In this document: positions 34,434 through 43,991 of the stretch, in pieces
Layout: each line of letters starts with the position of its first letter
Numbering within the stretch: position 1 is the first letter of the stretch
Assembly: GCA_051846895.1 (NCBI GenBank)
Contig: JBPYCQ010000009.1
Span: 62,001 to 126,000 of the forward strand
DNA from: CALKAL01 sp051846895
GTDB lineage: Bacteria > Bacillota > Bacilli > Bacillales > Alkalibacillaceae
Direction: 5' to 3'
DNA length: 64,000 bases
The notes under the pieces: model-generated
The model's database searches: none
Told to the model about the DNA's origin: nothing
Seen by the model: only the letters and a program-made list of their open reading frames with translations
Program-made: the position numbers and the translations under genes

Positions 34434-36320
34434 ATGTATGAAGCAGGACATTACGACGTCATTGTAATCGGTGCAGGTCATGCTGGGGTAGAAGCGGGAT
34501 TAGCTGCAGCAAAACGTGGTGCAAAAACGTTAATGCTTACACTTAATCTAGATTTAATTGCTTTTATGCCATGTAACCCATCAATTGGTGGACCTGCAAA
34601 AGGTGTAGTCGTTCGTGAAATTGATGCTTTAGGCGGACAAATGGGTAAAACTATTGATAAAACTCATATACAAATGCGCCTTTTAAATACAAGTAAAGGA
34701 CCTGCTGTTCGTGCATTACGTGCTCAAGCAGATAAAGTCCTTTATCAACAAGAAATGAAAAAAGTACTAGAAAACCAAGAAAACCTTACGATACACCAAG
34801 GAATGGTTAATGAATTACTCGTTGAAAATGGCAAAATTAAAGGTGTCGTAACTGAAACAAAGGCTTGCTATTACGGTGAAACAGTAATTATTACAACTGG
34901 AACGTTTATGCGTGGAAAAGTTCTTATCGGTGATATTGAGTATGAAAGTGGCCCAAATAACCAACGTCCTTCAATTAAATTATCAGAACAGCTTGAAGAA
35001 CTTGGATTTGAACTTGTTCGTTTCAAAACAGGTACACCTCCACGCGTTAATAGTCATACGATTGATTATTCAAAAACAGAAATTCAACCAGGGGATGAAG
35101 AGCCACGCGCCTTCTCGTATGAAACAACAGAATTTATAACAGATCAAATTCCTTGTTGGTTAACATACACTGGAGAAGTGACACATCAAATCATTAACGA
35201 TAATTTAACTCGTTCTGCGATGTATTCAGGTGCAAAAAGAGGAACAGGACCAAGATATTGTCCATCTATTGAAGATAAAATTGTTCGATTTAATGATAAA
35301 CCACGTCACCAAATTTTCTTAGAGCCAGAAGGCCGAAACACAGATGAAGTGTATGTTCAAGGTCTTTCAACATCACTACCAGAAGATGTTCAAAAACGAC
35401 TATTGGAATCTGTCCCAGGACTTGAAAATGCCGTTATGATGCGGGCAGGTTATGCGATTGAATATGATGCCCTTGTACCAACACAACTATGGCCTACACT
35501 TGAAACTAAGAAAATCGAAGGACTATTTACTGCCGGTCAAATTAACGGAACATCAGGCTACGAAGAAGCTGCAGCACAAGGTATTTTAGCAGGAATTAAT
35601 GCGGCAGCGAAAGCATTGAATAAAGAATCACTTGTAATCGATCGTTCACAAGCATATATCGGCGTTTTAATAGATGATTTAGTCACTAAAGGAACGAGCG
35701 AACCTTATCGTCTACTCACATCTCGTGCAGAATATCGTCTATTACTACGTCACGACAATGCAGATTTACGACTAACTGAAATTGGTTATCGTATGGGTCT
35801 AATTACAGAAGAACGTTATGAATCATTTACAACGAAAAAGTCTTTAATTGAAAAAGAAATCAATCGTTTAAAATCAACCATTATAAAACCATCAGATGAA
35901 GTACAAAAATTAATTAAAGATCTTGGGGGCTCATTATTAAAAGACGGTATTAAAGCTTCAGATTTACTACGCCGTCCCGAAATTAAATATGAGCATATTG
36001 TACAAATCGTTCCAAATGAAGAAAAGCTACCAGATGATGTCATTGAACAGGTAGAAATCCAAATTAAATATGAGGGATATATCCAAAAATCATATCAACA
36101 AGTAGAAAAAATGAAAAAGCTTGAAAATAAATTAATACCTGAAAATATTAATTATGATGATATTCAAGGTATAGCAACTGAAGCAAAACAAAAGCTAAAA
36201 GAAGTAAGACCATTATCTGTTGGGCAAGCATCACGTATATCAGGAGTAAACCCTTCAGATGTATCCATTTTGCTTGTATATATTGAACAAGGTGTTCGAT
36301 CAAAAGCTTCTAACGAATAA
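34434..36320 (+). CDS. mnmG: tRNA modification enzyme MnmG (GidA)
   Basis: A 628-residue FAD protein with the nucleotide-binding motif IVIGAGHAGVEAGLAAAKRG, the conserved NPSIGGPAKG stretch and GQINGTSGYEEAAAQG. It is the partner of MnmE in U34 modification. The RBS AAGGAGG is strong. It is followed by rsmG, keeping the usual mnmE-mnmG-rsmG order. Confidence 0.98.
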   Translation: MYEAGHYDVIVIGAGHAGVEAGLAAAKRGAKTLMLTLNLDLIAFMPCNPSIGGPAKGVVVREIDALGGQMGKTIDKTHIQMRLLNTSKGPAVRALRAQADKVLYQQEMKKVLENQENLTIHQGMVNELLVENGKIKGVVTETKACYYGETVIITTGTFMRGKVLIGDIEYESGPNNQRPSIKLSEQLEELGFELVRFKTGTPPRVNSHTIDYSKTEIQPGDEEPRAFSYETTEFITDQIPCWLTYTGEVTHQIINDNLTRSAMYSGAKRGTGPRYCPSIEDKIVRFNDKPRHQIFLEPEGRNTDEVYVQGLSTSLPEDVQKRLLESVPGLENAVMMRAGYAIEYDALVPTQLWPTLETKKIEGLFTAGQINGTSGYEEAAAQGILAGINAAAKALNKESLVIDRSQAYIGVLIDDLVTKGTSEPYRLLTSRAEYRLLLRHDNADLRLTEIGYRMGLITEERYESFTTKKSLIEKEINRLKSTIIKPSDEVQKLIKDLGGSLLKDGIKASDLLRRPEIKYEHIVQIVPNEEKLPDDVIEQVEIQIKYEGYIQKSYQQVEKMKKLENKLIPENINYDDIQGIATEAKQKLKEVRPLSVGQASRISGVNPSDVSILLVYIEQGVRSKASNE

Positions 36321-36330
36321 GGAGTTAACT

Positions 36331-37047
36331 ATGAACGAAATCACTTTTCAAGAAGAATTAAATAAACATGGAATTCAACTATCAGACCTACAACTAAAAC
36401 AGTTTAATGACTATTTTAAAACTTTAGTAGAGTGGAATGAAAAAATGAATTTAACTGCAATAACTGACCAAGAGTCAGTATACTTAAAACATTTTTTCGA
36501 TTCCATTTCTGCTAGTTTCTTTTTTGATTTCACAAAAGTCAGTACAATATGTGATGTTGGTGCAGGAGCTGGTTTTCCATCAATTCCATTAAAAATAGTT
36601 TTTCCACATTTGAACGTAACGATTGTTGATTCACTTAAAAAAAGAATTACGTTCCTAAATCATTTGGCAGACGAACTAAAATTAGATCATGTTGCGTTTT
36701 ATCACGATCGCGCTGAAACATTTGGTAAGAATGTAAAATTTAGAGAGAAATATGATGTTGTTATGGCTAGAGCAGTTGCTAGAACGTCGGTATTGTCTGA
36801 ATTATGCTTACCATTAGTTAAAGTTGGTGGTCGCTTTATTATGATGAAAGGCTCTAACTTTAATGAAGAAAAAGAGCAAGGTGATCTAGCTGTAAAAACT
36901 TTAGGTGGTGTTTGGGAAGCAACACATTCTTTTATATTACCTATAGAAGAAAGTGAACGTAATATTGCTGTAATAAAAAAGGCTAGAAAAACTCCAAAAA
37001 AATACCCAAGAAAACCAGGTACACCTAATAAAGAACCTTTAGAATAA
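36331..37047 (+). CDS. rsmG: 16S rRNA (guanine527-N7) methyltransferase
   Basis: A 238-residue Rossmann methyltransferase with the SAM motif ICDVGAGAGFPSIPLKI and the family segment VVMARAVARTSVLSEL. It methylates G527 of 16S rRNA; loss gives low-level streptomycin resistance. ATG 36331 follows AAGGAG; an in-frame upstream ATG at 36259 lies inside mnmG and is not used. Confidence 0.96.
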   Translation: MNEITFQEELNKHGIQLSDLQLKQFNDYFKTLVEWNEKMNLTAITDQESVYLKHFFDSISASFFFDFTKVSTICDVGAGAGFPSIPLKIVFPHLNVTIVDSLKKRITFLNHLADELKLDHVAFYHDRAETFGKNVKFREKYDVVMARAVARTSVLSELCLPLVKVGGRFIMMKGSNFNEEKEQGDLAVKTLGGVWEATHSFILPIEESERNIAVIKKARKTPKKYPRKPGTPNKEPLE

Positions 37048-37139
37048 ATGCATATTTTGTTTAACCGATTATCTATTATGTGGTAGAATAGTAATAGAAT
37101 CTATTACAATATCTTTTCACATAAGTTAAATGAATGAAA

Positions 37140-37155
37140 TGTTTCACGTGAAACA
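37140..37155. promoter_or_regulatory. parS site 1 (centromere)
   Basis: A perfect 16-bp parS, tgtttcacgtgaaaca, at the centre of a longer 30-bp perfect palindrome (37133-37162). ParB (Spo0J) loads here. It lies between rsmG and noc. Confidence 0.97.
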
Positions 37156-37207
37156 TTTCATTTTTTACATAGATTCATTGAATGTTTATAAGGTAGGTGC
37201 CTACTAT

Positions 37208-38059
37208 ATGAGTTCGTTTAGCAAGCTGTTCGGTAAAAGTTTATCTGAACAAGACCAACAAAGCAATTATTCAGAGCAAGTCGTTCAAATTAGTGTTCAA
37301 GAAATTAGACCTAACCAGTATCAACCTCGTACAATTTTTGACGATTCAAAAATTGAAGAACTCGCGAAAACGATTAAAACACACGGAATCATTCAACCTA
37401 TTGTCGTTAGAAAAATTGAAAATGAAAATGGCTACGAACTAATTGCTGGTGAACGAAGATGGCGAGCGGTATTATCACTAGGATGGGAGAATATTCCCGC
37501 GATTGTTAAAAACATGACAGATACTGAAACAGCTTCGGTTGCCCTAATTGAAAATTTACAACGCGAAGAATTAACCGTTATTGAAGAAGCTATTGCTTAC
37601 GATCAATTACTTCATACTCACGGACTAACTCAAGAAGCGCTAGCGCAACGTCTAGGAAAAAGTCAATCAACCATTGCTAATAAATTACGCCTATTGAAAT
37701 TACCTAAAGTTGTTCAACAAGCGTTACTAAACAAAGAAATAACAGAACGTCATGCAAGAGCACTTATTCCATTAAAGGATCACCATAAACAAGAAGAATT
37801 ACTTGAATTGATTATTGAAAAGAAATTAAATGTTAAACAAACTGAAGAATATATTGAAAAATTCCTTTATCCAGAGGAAGGTCAAAAGAAACCGCGAAAA
37901 AGACCTCAACTACGTGGTATTAGTAAAGATATTAGAATAGCTTTAAATACGATTCGCCAATCAGTTAATATGGTACAGGATACTGGAATGAATGTTGAAG
38001 CAGAAGAAGTAGATTCAGAAGATTATTATAAAATAACAATAAAAATTCCAAAGAAATAA
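37208..38059 (+). CDS. noc: Nucleoid occlusion protein Noc
   Basis: A 283-residue ParB-family protein with the ParB box IAGERRWRAV, an HTH (TQEALAQRLGKSQSTIANKLRLLKLP) and a C-terminal dimer domain. The N-terminal MSSFSKLFGK resembles the membrane-targeting helix of Noc. Noc-like TDTETASVALIENLQREEL and ITERHARALIPLK separate it from Spo0J. It blocks Z-ring assembly over DNA. ATG 37208 follows AGGTAGGTG; an upstream start at 37130 would run through parS and is not credible. Confidence 0.95.
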   Translation: MSSFSKLFGKSLSEQDQQSNYSEQVVQISVQEIRPNQYQPRTIFDDSKIEELAKTIKTHGIIQPIVVRKIENENGYELIAGERRWRAVLSLGWENIPAIVKNMTDTETASVALIENLQREELTVIEEAIAYDQLLHTHGLTQEALAQRLGKSQSTIANKLRLLKLPKVVQQALLNKEITERHARALIPLKDHHKQEELLELIIEKKLNVKQTEEYIEKFLYPEEGQKKPRKRPQLRGISKDIRIALNTIRQSVNMVQDTGMNVEAEEVDSEDYYKITIKIPKK

Positions 38060-38077
38060 GTGGTGAATAAGAATTTT

Positions 38078-38110
38078 CCCATCTTTCTAATCAAAAGATG
38101 GGACTTTTTT
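38078..38110 (+). terminator. Terminator after noc
   Basis: Stem cccatcttt / aaagatggg with a 7-base loop, then a T run. Confidence 0.85.
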
Positions 38111-38191
38111 TCTACTAATTTAGCATAACAAAACTATGAATTCATGATAGAATAATAAGTATAGAAAATAATAGATTAGGTAGGTGGCATT

Positions 38192-38965
38192 ATGGGAAAA
38201 GTCATTGCCATAGCAAACCAAAAAGGCGGCGTTGGCAAGACAACTACCGCAGTTAATTTAAGCGCATGTTTAGCCAATTTAGGTAACAAAGTATTATTAA
38301 TTGATATTGATCCACAAGGAAATGCGACGAGTGGAATTGGAATAAATAAAGGTGACATGTCTTTATGCATTTACGACGTACTCATTGAGGAAGAGGATGC
38401 AAAATCGGTTAGAGTCCCATCAAATATTCCAAATTTAGATGCCATTCCAGCCACGATACAACTTGCAGGTTCAGAGATCGAACTTGTGCCAACAATATCT
38501 CGAGAACTACGGTTGAGAAAAGCATTAGAAGACATTCGTGATGAGTATGATTATGTAATTATTGACTGCCCTCCATCACTTGGATTGTTAACTTTGAATG
38601 CTTTAACGGCATCTGATAGCGTTATTATTCCGGTACAATGTGAATATTACGCATTAGAAGGACTTAGTCAATTATTAAATACTGTAAGACTCGTGCAAAA
38701 ACGATTAAACAAACAATTAGCAATTGAAGGCGTACTTCTAACTATGTTAGATGCTAGAACAAATCTAGGTATACAAGTAATTGAAGAAGTAAAGAAATAC
38801 TTTCAAGATAAAGTGTTTAATTCAATCGTTCCTAGAAATGTACGTCTAGGGGAGGCGCCAAGTTACGGAGAGCCGATCATTACTTATGACCCTAAATCTA
38901 AAGGTGCTGAAGTATATAGTGAATTAGCGAAGGAAGTGATGGCGAATGGCCAGAAGGTTGGGTAG
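38192..38965 (+). CDS. parA: Chromosome partitioning ATPase ParA (Soj)
   Basis: A 257-residue Walker-type ATPase with the deviant Walker A KGGVGKTTTAVN, DIDPQGNATSG and DCPPSLGLL. It works with ParB in origin segregation and regulates DnaA in B. subtilis. The last 20 bp overlap the parB start, so they are translationally coupled. The RBS is AGGTAGGTGG. Confidence 0.97.
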   Translation: MGKVIAIANQKGGVGKTTTAVNLSACLANLGNKVLLIDIDPQGNATSGIGINKGDMSLCIYDVLIEEEDAKSVRVPSNIPNLDAIPATIQLAGSEIELVPTISRELRLRKALEDIRDEYDYVIIDCPPSLGLLTLNALTASDSVIIPVQCEYYALEGLSQLLNTVRLVQKRLNKQLAIEGVLLTMLDARTNLGIQVIEEVKKYFQDKVFNSIVPRNVRLGEAPSYGEPIITYDPKSKGAEVYSELAKEVMANGQKVG

Positions 38966-39782
38966 AGGTTTAGATGCTTTGCTAAGTGTCGAGGATGAAG
39001 AGAGCGTACAAGACATATCTTTAAAAGAAATACGGCCGAATCCATACCAACCTAGAAAAATCTTCGAAGCGGATGCTATAGACGAATTAAAAGATTCCAT
39101 CATCCAATATGGCGTTTTACAGCCAATCATTGTTAGAAAGTCCATTAAAGGCTTTGAAATAGTAGTCGGTGAGAGAAGATATCGTGCATCTAAGGAAGCG
39201 GGTCTTGAGACAATTCCAGCTGTTGTTCGTGATTTAACCGATGAACAAATGATGGAGCTAGCTCTACTAGAAAATTTACAACGTGAAGATTTAACACCAA
39301 TGGAAGAAGCAGAGGCATATGAAAGACTAATTAATGAATTGAAAATCAAACAAGAAGAGCTTGCCAAAAGATTAGGTAAAAGTAGACCCCACATCACTAA
39401 TATGATTCGCTTATTATCTCTTCCTGAAACAATTCGAGCGATGATTAATAGTAAAGAGTTATCGATGGGACATGGACGAGCTATATTAGCATTAAAAAAT
39501 AAAGACGAAATGATTTTAGTGGCAAATAAAATACGTAAAGAAAATCTTAACGTGAGACAAGTTGAACAATTAATTACTCAACTAAATGAAAGGCAACTTA
39601 AGAAAAAAACAAAAAAAGACACGAAAAAAGATATATTTGTTTCAAGCAAAGAAGAAGAATTGCGAGATTACTTCGGTACAAGCGTCAATATCCAAAAAGG
39701 TAAACGAAAAGGTAAAATTGAAATCGAATTTTACAACAATGATGATTTAAATCGAATACTAGATTTATTAACAAGTAAATAA
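38946..39782 (+). CDS. parB: Chromosome partitioning protein ParB (Spo0J)
   Basis: A 278-residue ParB. N-terminal ARRLGRGLDALL contacts ParA, VGERRYRASKEAG is the CTPase box, and the HTH (EELAKRLGKSRPHITNMIRLLSLP) reads parS. It slides as a CTP clamp from parS and recruits SMC. Its terminator and parS site 2 follow immediately. Confidence 0.97.
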   Translation: MARRLGRGLDALLSVEDEESVQDISLKEIRPNPYQPRKIFEADAIDELKDSIIQYGVLQPIIVRKSIKGFEIVVGERRYRASKEAGLETIPAVVRDLTDEQMMELALLENLQREDLTPMEEAEAYERLINELKIKQEELAKRLGKSRPHITNMIRLLSLPETIRAMINSKELSMGHGRAILALKNKDEMILVANKIRKENLNVRQVEQLITQLNERQLKKKTKKDTKKDIFVSSKEEELRDYFGTSVNIQKGKRKGKIEIEFYNNDDLNRILDLLTSK

Positions 39783-39788
39783 AAAGCG

Positions 39789-39832
39789 AACAGTCTATTC
39801 TTTGGACATGTAAAGAATAGACTGTTTTTTTA
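39789..39832 (+). terminator. Terminator after parB
   Basis: Perfect 15-bp inverted repeat aacagtctattcttt / aaagaatagactgtt with an 8-base loop and a T7 tail. Confidence 0.92.
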
Positions 39833-39836
39833 AAAA

Positions 39837-39852
39837 TGTTTCACGTGAAACA
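39837..39852. promoter_or_regulatory. parS site 2
   Basis: Perfect tgtttcacgtgaaaca, directly after the parB terminator and 2697 bp right of site 1. Confidence 0.97.
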
Positions 39853-39884
39853 TCAAAGGCTGCATTAAACGGGGTGCATAACAG

Positions 39885-40604
39885 ATGGAGTATTTAGGCG
39901 TTATTGTAAATGGCGTTTGTATTATACTAGGGACTTTATTTGGTTTATTTTTTACGAAAATCAAAGAAAAAATAAAAGAAACAATTATGAGTGGCATTGG
40001 ACTCACCGTTATATTAATTGGTTTTTCAATGGCATTGGAATCTGATCGAATTGTTGTCATCTTATTAAGTTTATTAACTGGTGCTATTATAGGCGAAGGA
40101 TTTGATTTAGATAAAAAGTTAAACAATGTAGGTGCTAAACTAGAACAAAAATTTAAAAAAGAAGGTTCTAACTCAACCATTGCCGAAGCCTTTGTTACTG
40201 CATCATTAATTTTTGTGATTGGTGCGATGGCAGTGATTGGTGCGTTAGATAGTGGACTACGTGGAGATCATGAAATTTTATTTACGAAATCATTAATCGA
40301 TGGGTTTGTAGCGTTAGTTCTTACTACAACATTAGGGTTTGGAGTCGTTTTCTCAGCGATACCAGTTGTTTTATATCAAGGTTCGATTGTACTTTTTGCT
40401 GCACAAATAAATAATATTTTTTCAGATAGTTTTTTGGAATTATTTATTCAAGATATGACAGCTACAGGTGGTTTATTAATTGTGGCGATTGGCCTTAACT
40501 TGCTTAAAATTACCTCGATTCGGGTGGCGAATTTGTTGCCAAGCTTAATAACTGTTGGAATTGTTTTATACGCTTATATACAGTTAAATCAGCATTTCTT
40601 TTAA
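39885..40604 (+). CDS. DUF554 family membrane protein
   Basis: A 239-residue membrane protein with about seven hydrophobic segments and a glycine-rich start (EYLGVIVNGVCIILGTLFGL) typical of DUF554. Its molecular role is unknown. It follows parB with parS site 2 in between. ATG 39885 has only a weak RBS. Confidence 0.85.
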   Translation: MEYLGVIVNGVCIILGTLFGLFFTKIKEKIKETIMSGIGLTVILIGFSMALESDRIVVILLSLLTGAIIGEGFDLDKKLNNVGAKLEQKFKKEGSNSTIAEAFVTASLIFVIGAMAVIGALDSGLRGDHEILFTKSLIDGFVALVLTTTLGFGVVFSAIPVVLYQGSIVLFAAQINNIFSDSFLELFIQDMTATGGLLIVAIGLNLLKITSIRVANLLPSLITVGIVLYAYIQLNQHFF

Positions 40605-40611
40605 AAGAAAT

Positions 40612-41208
40612 TCACTTGGAACCTACTTGTTTCAAGTGTTTTTTATTATCGTTTTTGCTTAAGTTAACATCTAAAAAGTGAATCGCTTTCCCAATTGTTT
40701 TTGCGATATTCAAGACATTAGCTAATCTTGTGCTTTGTAAAACAGCTAAATCTAAAAACCCCCCAATATTTACAATCCCTTTTATATATAAATCTCCAAC
40801 TGGATTTAAATCTTTATTAAGCGCTGCCCCTGGCGTTAATGATCCGACACCTACGTCAATTGAATTTACTTTTTCTAAAGAAGACAATGCAGCATCTACC
40901 GCAATTATAAATGGTTTTTCGTGCTTCTGATGAATGATTGCTAACGTTTCTTCAAGATTTCGAGCATGTACAGGATCTTCAACCGTACCGTAAATATGTA
41001 ATCTGTTGATGTATCTACTAGTCAAATAAGTGCCAACCAGTGGGCCAAGGCTATCTCCTGTACAACGGTCAGTTCCGATACATAAAATAATAATCTCACT
41101 TGACTCGCGTACATAATTTAATAGAAATTTATATAACCGATAACTTGCGGAACTATCGGATACTTTAAAATTCATATGAATCTCATGAAACATGCCATCG
41201 TTATACAT
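40612..41208 (-). CDS. yyaC: Spore-associated protein YyaC (GPR-like protease fold)
   Basis: A 198-residue protein with IILCIGTDRCTGDSLGPLVGT and the later segment GSLTPGAALNKDLNPVGD, typical of YyaC, which shares its fold with the germination protease GPR. A sporulation role is known from B. subtilis expression, but the target is not. In B. subtilis it also lies just after spo0J. It is the only leftward gene among its neighbours. Confidence 0.88.
   Translation of the reverse strand: MYNDGMFHEIHMNFKVSDSSASYRLYKFLLNYVRESSEIIILCIGTDRCTGDSLGPLVGTYLTSRYINRLHIYGTVEDPVHARNLEETLAIIHQKHEKPFIIAVDAALSSLEKVNSIDVGVGSLTPGAALNKDLNPVGDLYIKGIVNIGGFLDLAVLQSTRLANVLNIAKTIGKAIHFLDVNLSKNDNKKHLKQVGSK
40613..40644 (+). 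terminator. Terminator after the DUF554 gene
   Basis: Near-perfect stem cacttggaa / tttcaagtg and a T6 run; it overlaps the 3' end of the convergent yyaC gene. Confidence 0.6.
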
Positions 41209-41267
41209 AAGTTTGTCCCCTTAAACATACTTTTTAATAGTATACGTAAATAGCATCGGAGTTATAC

Positions 41268-42311
41268 ATGAGAGGTCGTGAGAATAAGTTGTCTAACGGT
41301 ATTAAATGGATTGGATTAATAATAGCTACTATGGTAGGCGCAGGTTATGCATCGGGAAGAGAGTTATGGGAATTTTTCGGCTATGAGAGTGGACTAGCAA
41401 TCTTAATCTTTACTTTATTGTTTATCATTAGCTGCCATGTAATATTAATGCTAAGTTATGAATTAAAAACAATACATTACTTACCTGTGTTACAAGCTCT
41501 ATTAGGAAAAAGATTCGCAACTATTTACGATACGGGCGTTATGATTTATTTATTTACAACACTATTTGTTATGATTTCTGGAAGTGGTGCTACTTTCACA
41601 ATATACGAGGTGCCTTATTTATTAGGTTCAATCATAATGGTTATTTTTGTACTAGTCGTTATTCCATTTGGCATGAATGGAATACTATCAATTAATCGTT
41701 TCATTCTACCATTACTCATTGCGGGATTATCAATTGTATTGATACTATTTATTTGGCGAGAAAATATACCTATTTTCTACGATTTAAAAGAACAATCAAA
41801 TTGGTCTTCATCCATCCCATTCACTTCTTTAAATATCTTGCCTTTGATTGCTATTTTAGGTGCAATAGGAAAAGAAATTGATAGTAAAAAGGAAATTTAT
41901 ATTGCAAGTATTGGTAGCGGACTTATACTTGGAGTTTTAAGTTTCCTATATAATACAAGTTTAGTACACGTTGCTGATCAATTATTCTTTTATGATATTC
42001 CATTGTTTGCAATTTTAAACGGTTATCCAATAAGGATGTTTATTATAATGTCGATCCTATTGTGGTTTGCTATATATACCACTGCTATAACAAGCTTGTT
42101 TGGATTAATTGCTAGATTAAAAGAACATTTTAAGTTGAAACAGTTTTGGCTTGGAGTAATTGTTATTGCCTTTGCGATTCCGTTTACCTTTTTTGGTTTT
42201 AAAAATTTAATTAGTTACCTCTATCCTTTATATGGAGTGATTAATCTATATGTTTTAGCGATGATCATGATTTATCCTATCTTAAAACGAGCGAATAGTT
42301 CTAAAATTTGA
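41268..42311 (+). CDS. YkvI-like membrane transporter
   Basis: A 347-residue protein with about ten transmembrane segments. The start MVGAGYASGRELWEFF matches the YkvI-type family distantly related to amino acid transporters. It has no close genetic partner that would indicate a substrate. GGAG lies about seven bases ahead of ATG 41268. Function unknown. Confidence 0.8.
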   Translation: MRGRENKLSNGIKWIGLIIATMVGAGYASGRELWEFFGYESGLAILIFTLLFIISCHVILMLSYELKTIHYLPVLQALLGKRFATIYDTGVMIYLFTTLFVMISGSGATFTIYEVPYLLGSIIMVIFVLVVIPFGMNGILSINRFILPLLIAGLSIVLILFIWRENIPIFYDLKEQSNWSSSIPFTSLNILPLIAILGAIGKEIDSKKEIYIASIGSGLILGVLSFLYNTSLVHVADQLFFYDIPLFAILNGYPIRMFIIMSILLWFAIYTTAITSLFGLIARLKEHFKLKQFWLGVIVIAFAIPFTFFGFKNLISYLYPLYGVINLYVLAMIMIYPILKRANSSKI

Positions 42312-42382
42312 TACAATATAGTTTAGAAAGATTCCTTTCGTATACATTTAAAGATAAATTATTTAGGGAAGGAAATGGTATT

Positions 42383-42577
42383 ATGTCAGATCGTTCATAT
42401 GAATTAAACGATGTTGTTGAAATGAAAAAACCACATCCTTGTGGTAATAATGAATGGAAAATTATTCGAATGGGTATGGATATCCGAATTAAATGTCTAG
42501 GATGCGACCACAGTGTATTAATTCCGCGTAAAAATTTCGAAAAAAAATTAAAAAAAGTAATAAAAAAATCTGATTAA
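42383..42577 (+). CDS. yyzM: DUF951 protein (YyzM-like)
   Basis: A 64-residue protein: YELNDVVEMKKPHPCGNNEWKI, DIRIKCLGCDHSVLIPR. Two Cys-containing motifs (PHPCG, CLGC) suggest a zinc ribbon. The true start is ATG 42383 after GGGAAGGA; a longer frame from 42308 overlaps the previous gene and lacks an RBS. It lies just before ychF, as in many Bacillaceae. Function unknown. Confidence 0.9.
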   Translation: MSDRSYELNDVVEMKKPHPCGNNEWKIIRMGMDIRIKCLGCDHSVLIPRKNFEKKLKKVIKKSD

Positions 42578-42581
42578 AAAA

Positions 42582-42597
42582 TGTTTCACGTGAAACA
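42582..42597. promoter_or_regulatory. parS site 3
   Basis: Perfect tgtttcacgtgaaaca, five bases after the DUF951 stop and 2745 bp right of site 2. Confidence 0.97.
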
Positions 42598-42626
42598 TAA
42601 TAAGATTAAGTGCTAAAAAAATGTTA

Positions 42627-42656
42627 AACAGAGGCAAAAAGCCTTTGTTTTTTTGT
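42627..42656 (+). terminator. Terminator before ychF
   Basis: Stem aaacagaggc / gcctttgttt with one mismatch and a short loop, followed by T-rich sequence. Confidence 0.7.
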
Positions 42657-42750
42657 TTTTCTGCTAGCTTGTATTTTTGATTATGAATCAATATAATTGT
42701 TATGACTAATCTTGATAGGTTGGGTACAGATTGAAGGAGATGAAATATAT

Positions 42751-43851
42751 ATGTCATTAACTGCAGGAATCGTCGGTTTACCAAACGTCGGAAAATCCAC
42801 ATTATTTAATGCTATAACACAAGCTGGAGCACTTTCAGCTAACTATCCATTCGCAACGATAGAACCAAATGTTGGAATTGTTGAAGTTCCAGATGAAAGA
42901 TTAAATAAATTGACAGAGCTAGTTACACCACAAAAAACAATTCCTACAACGTTTGAATTTACGGATATCGCCGGAATTGTAAAAGGTGCAAGTAAAGGGG
43001 AAGGTCTTGGAAACCAGTTTTTATCACATATAAGACAAGTAGATGCAATCTGTCACGTTGTGCGTTGTTTTGATGATGAAAACATAACTCACGTAGCGGG
43101 TAAAGTTGATCCAATCGATGATATTGAAACGATTAATTTAGAGCTAATTTTAGCTGATTTAGAGACAGTATCTAAAAGATATGATCGAGTGGCAAAACTA
43201 GCTAAACAAAAAGTAAAAGAAGCTGTAGCTGAATTTGAAGTATTAGAAAAATTAAAAGATGCATTCGAAAATGAAATTCCAGCGCGTGCCATAGAGTTCA
43301 ATAAAGAACAAATGAAGCTAGTTAAGCAGCTCCATTTACTAACAATAAAGCCAATATTATATGTAGCTAACGTTGGTGAAGATGAAATTATTGATGCAGA
43401 AGGAAATGAATATGTTGAAAAGGTAAAAGAATATGCACAAAATGAAGGGGCAGAAGTAATCATTATTTGTGCAAAAGTAGAGGCAGAAATTGCCGAATTA
43501 GATCAAGATGAAAAAGAAGAATTTTTAAAAGAGTTAGGTATTGAGGAATCAGGATTAGATCAGCTGATTAAAGCATCCTACTCGATGCTCGGTTTAGCAA
43601 CTTATTTTACAGCTGGTGAAAAAGAAGTCCGTGCTTGGACCTTTAGAAAAGGAATGACAGCTCCACAAACAGCAGGGATTATTCATACTGATTTTGAGAG
43701 AGGTTTTATTCGTGCAGAAACTGTATCATATGACGATTTAATGGATGCAGGCTCAATGGCACAAGCTCGTGAAAAAGGAAAAGTTCGCTTAGAAGGAAAG
43801 GATTATATTGTACAGGATGGGGATATTATCCACTTCCGTTTTAACGTTTAA
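42751..43851 (+). CDS. ychF: Redox-regulated ATPase YchF (OLA1 family)
   Basis: A 366-residue Obg-related P-loop protein with GLPNVGKSTLFNAIT, a DIAGIVKGASKGEGLGNQFL switch, a central coiled coil and a C-terminal TGS domain (DYIVQDGDIIHFRFNV). It hydrolyses ATP rather than GTP and binds ribosomes. ATG 42751 follows GAAGGAGA; the frame extends upstream to 42712 without an RBS. Confidence 0.96.
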   Translation: MSLTAGIVGLPNVGKSTLFNAITQAGALSANYPFATIEPNVGIVEVPDERLNKLTELVTPQKTIPTTFEFTDIAGIVKGASKGEGLGNQFLSHIRQVDAICHVVRCFDDENITHVAGKVDPIDDIETINLELILADLETVSKRYDRVAKLAKQKVKEAVAEFEVLEKLKDAFENEIPARAIEFNKEQMKLVKQLHLLTIKPILYVANVGEDEIIDAEGNEYVEKVKEYAQNEGAEVIIICAKVEAEIAELDQDEKEEFLKELGIEESGLDQLIKASYSMLGLATYFTAGEKEVRAWTFRKGMTAPQTAGIIHTDFERGFIRAETVSYDDLMDAGSMAQAREKGKVRLEGKDYIVQDGDIIHFRFNV

Positions 43852-43872
43852 TTCAGGATTATAAGTTTGTTA

Positions 43873-43901
43873 TTGTCATGAAAATAATATTTTGTTATAA
43901 T
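43873..43901 (+). promoter_or_regulatory. Promoter of the rpsF-ssb-rpsR operon
   Basis: TTGTCA (43873-43878), exact 17-base spacer, TATAAT (43896-43901). It is placed to start RNA about 20 bases before the S6 leader hairpin. Confidence 0.85.
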
Positions 43902-43930
43902 ACATTGATGTGAGTAATTAAATAATTTTA

Positions 43931-43973
43931 GGAATTACTCCTTGCTCTATGTAAGTGTAGAGCCGTAAAGTCC
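43931..43973 (+). promoter_or_regulatory. S6:S18 autoregulatory leader (rpsF leader motif)
   Basis: The rpsF 5'UTR folds as GGA / TCC plus TTAC / GTAA outer pairs and an inner hairpin CTCTA / TAGAG, leaving an unpaired CC(G) next to the inner stem. This is the known S6 leader architecture, in which the CCG mimics the 16S site bound by S6:S18. High S6:S18 would repress the operon. Confidence 0.72.
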
Positions 43974-43991
43974 AAGAGGAGGTGAAGACGG

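Noticed and set aside
41268..42311. Spore germination permease (GerAB type)
   Set aside because: The GAGYASGRE start and lack of partner ger genes fit the YkvI-like family better.
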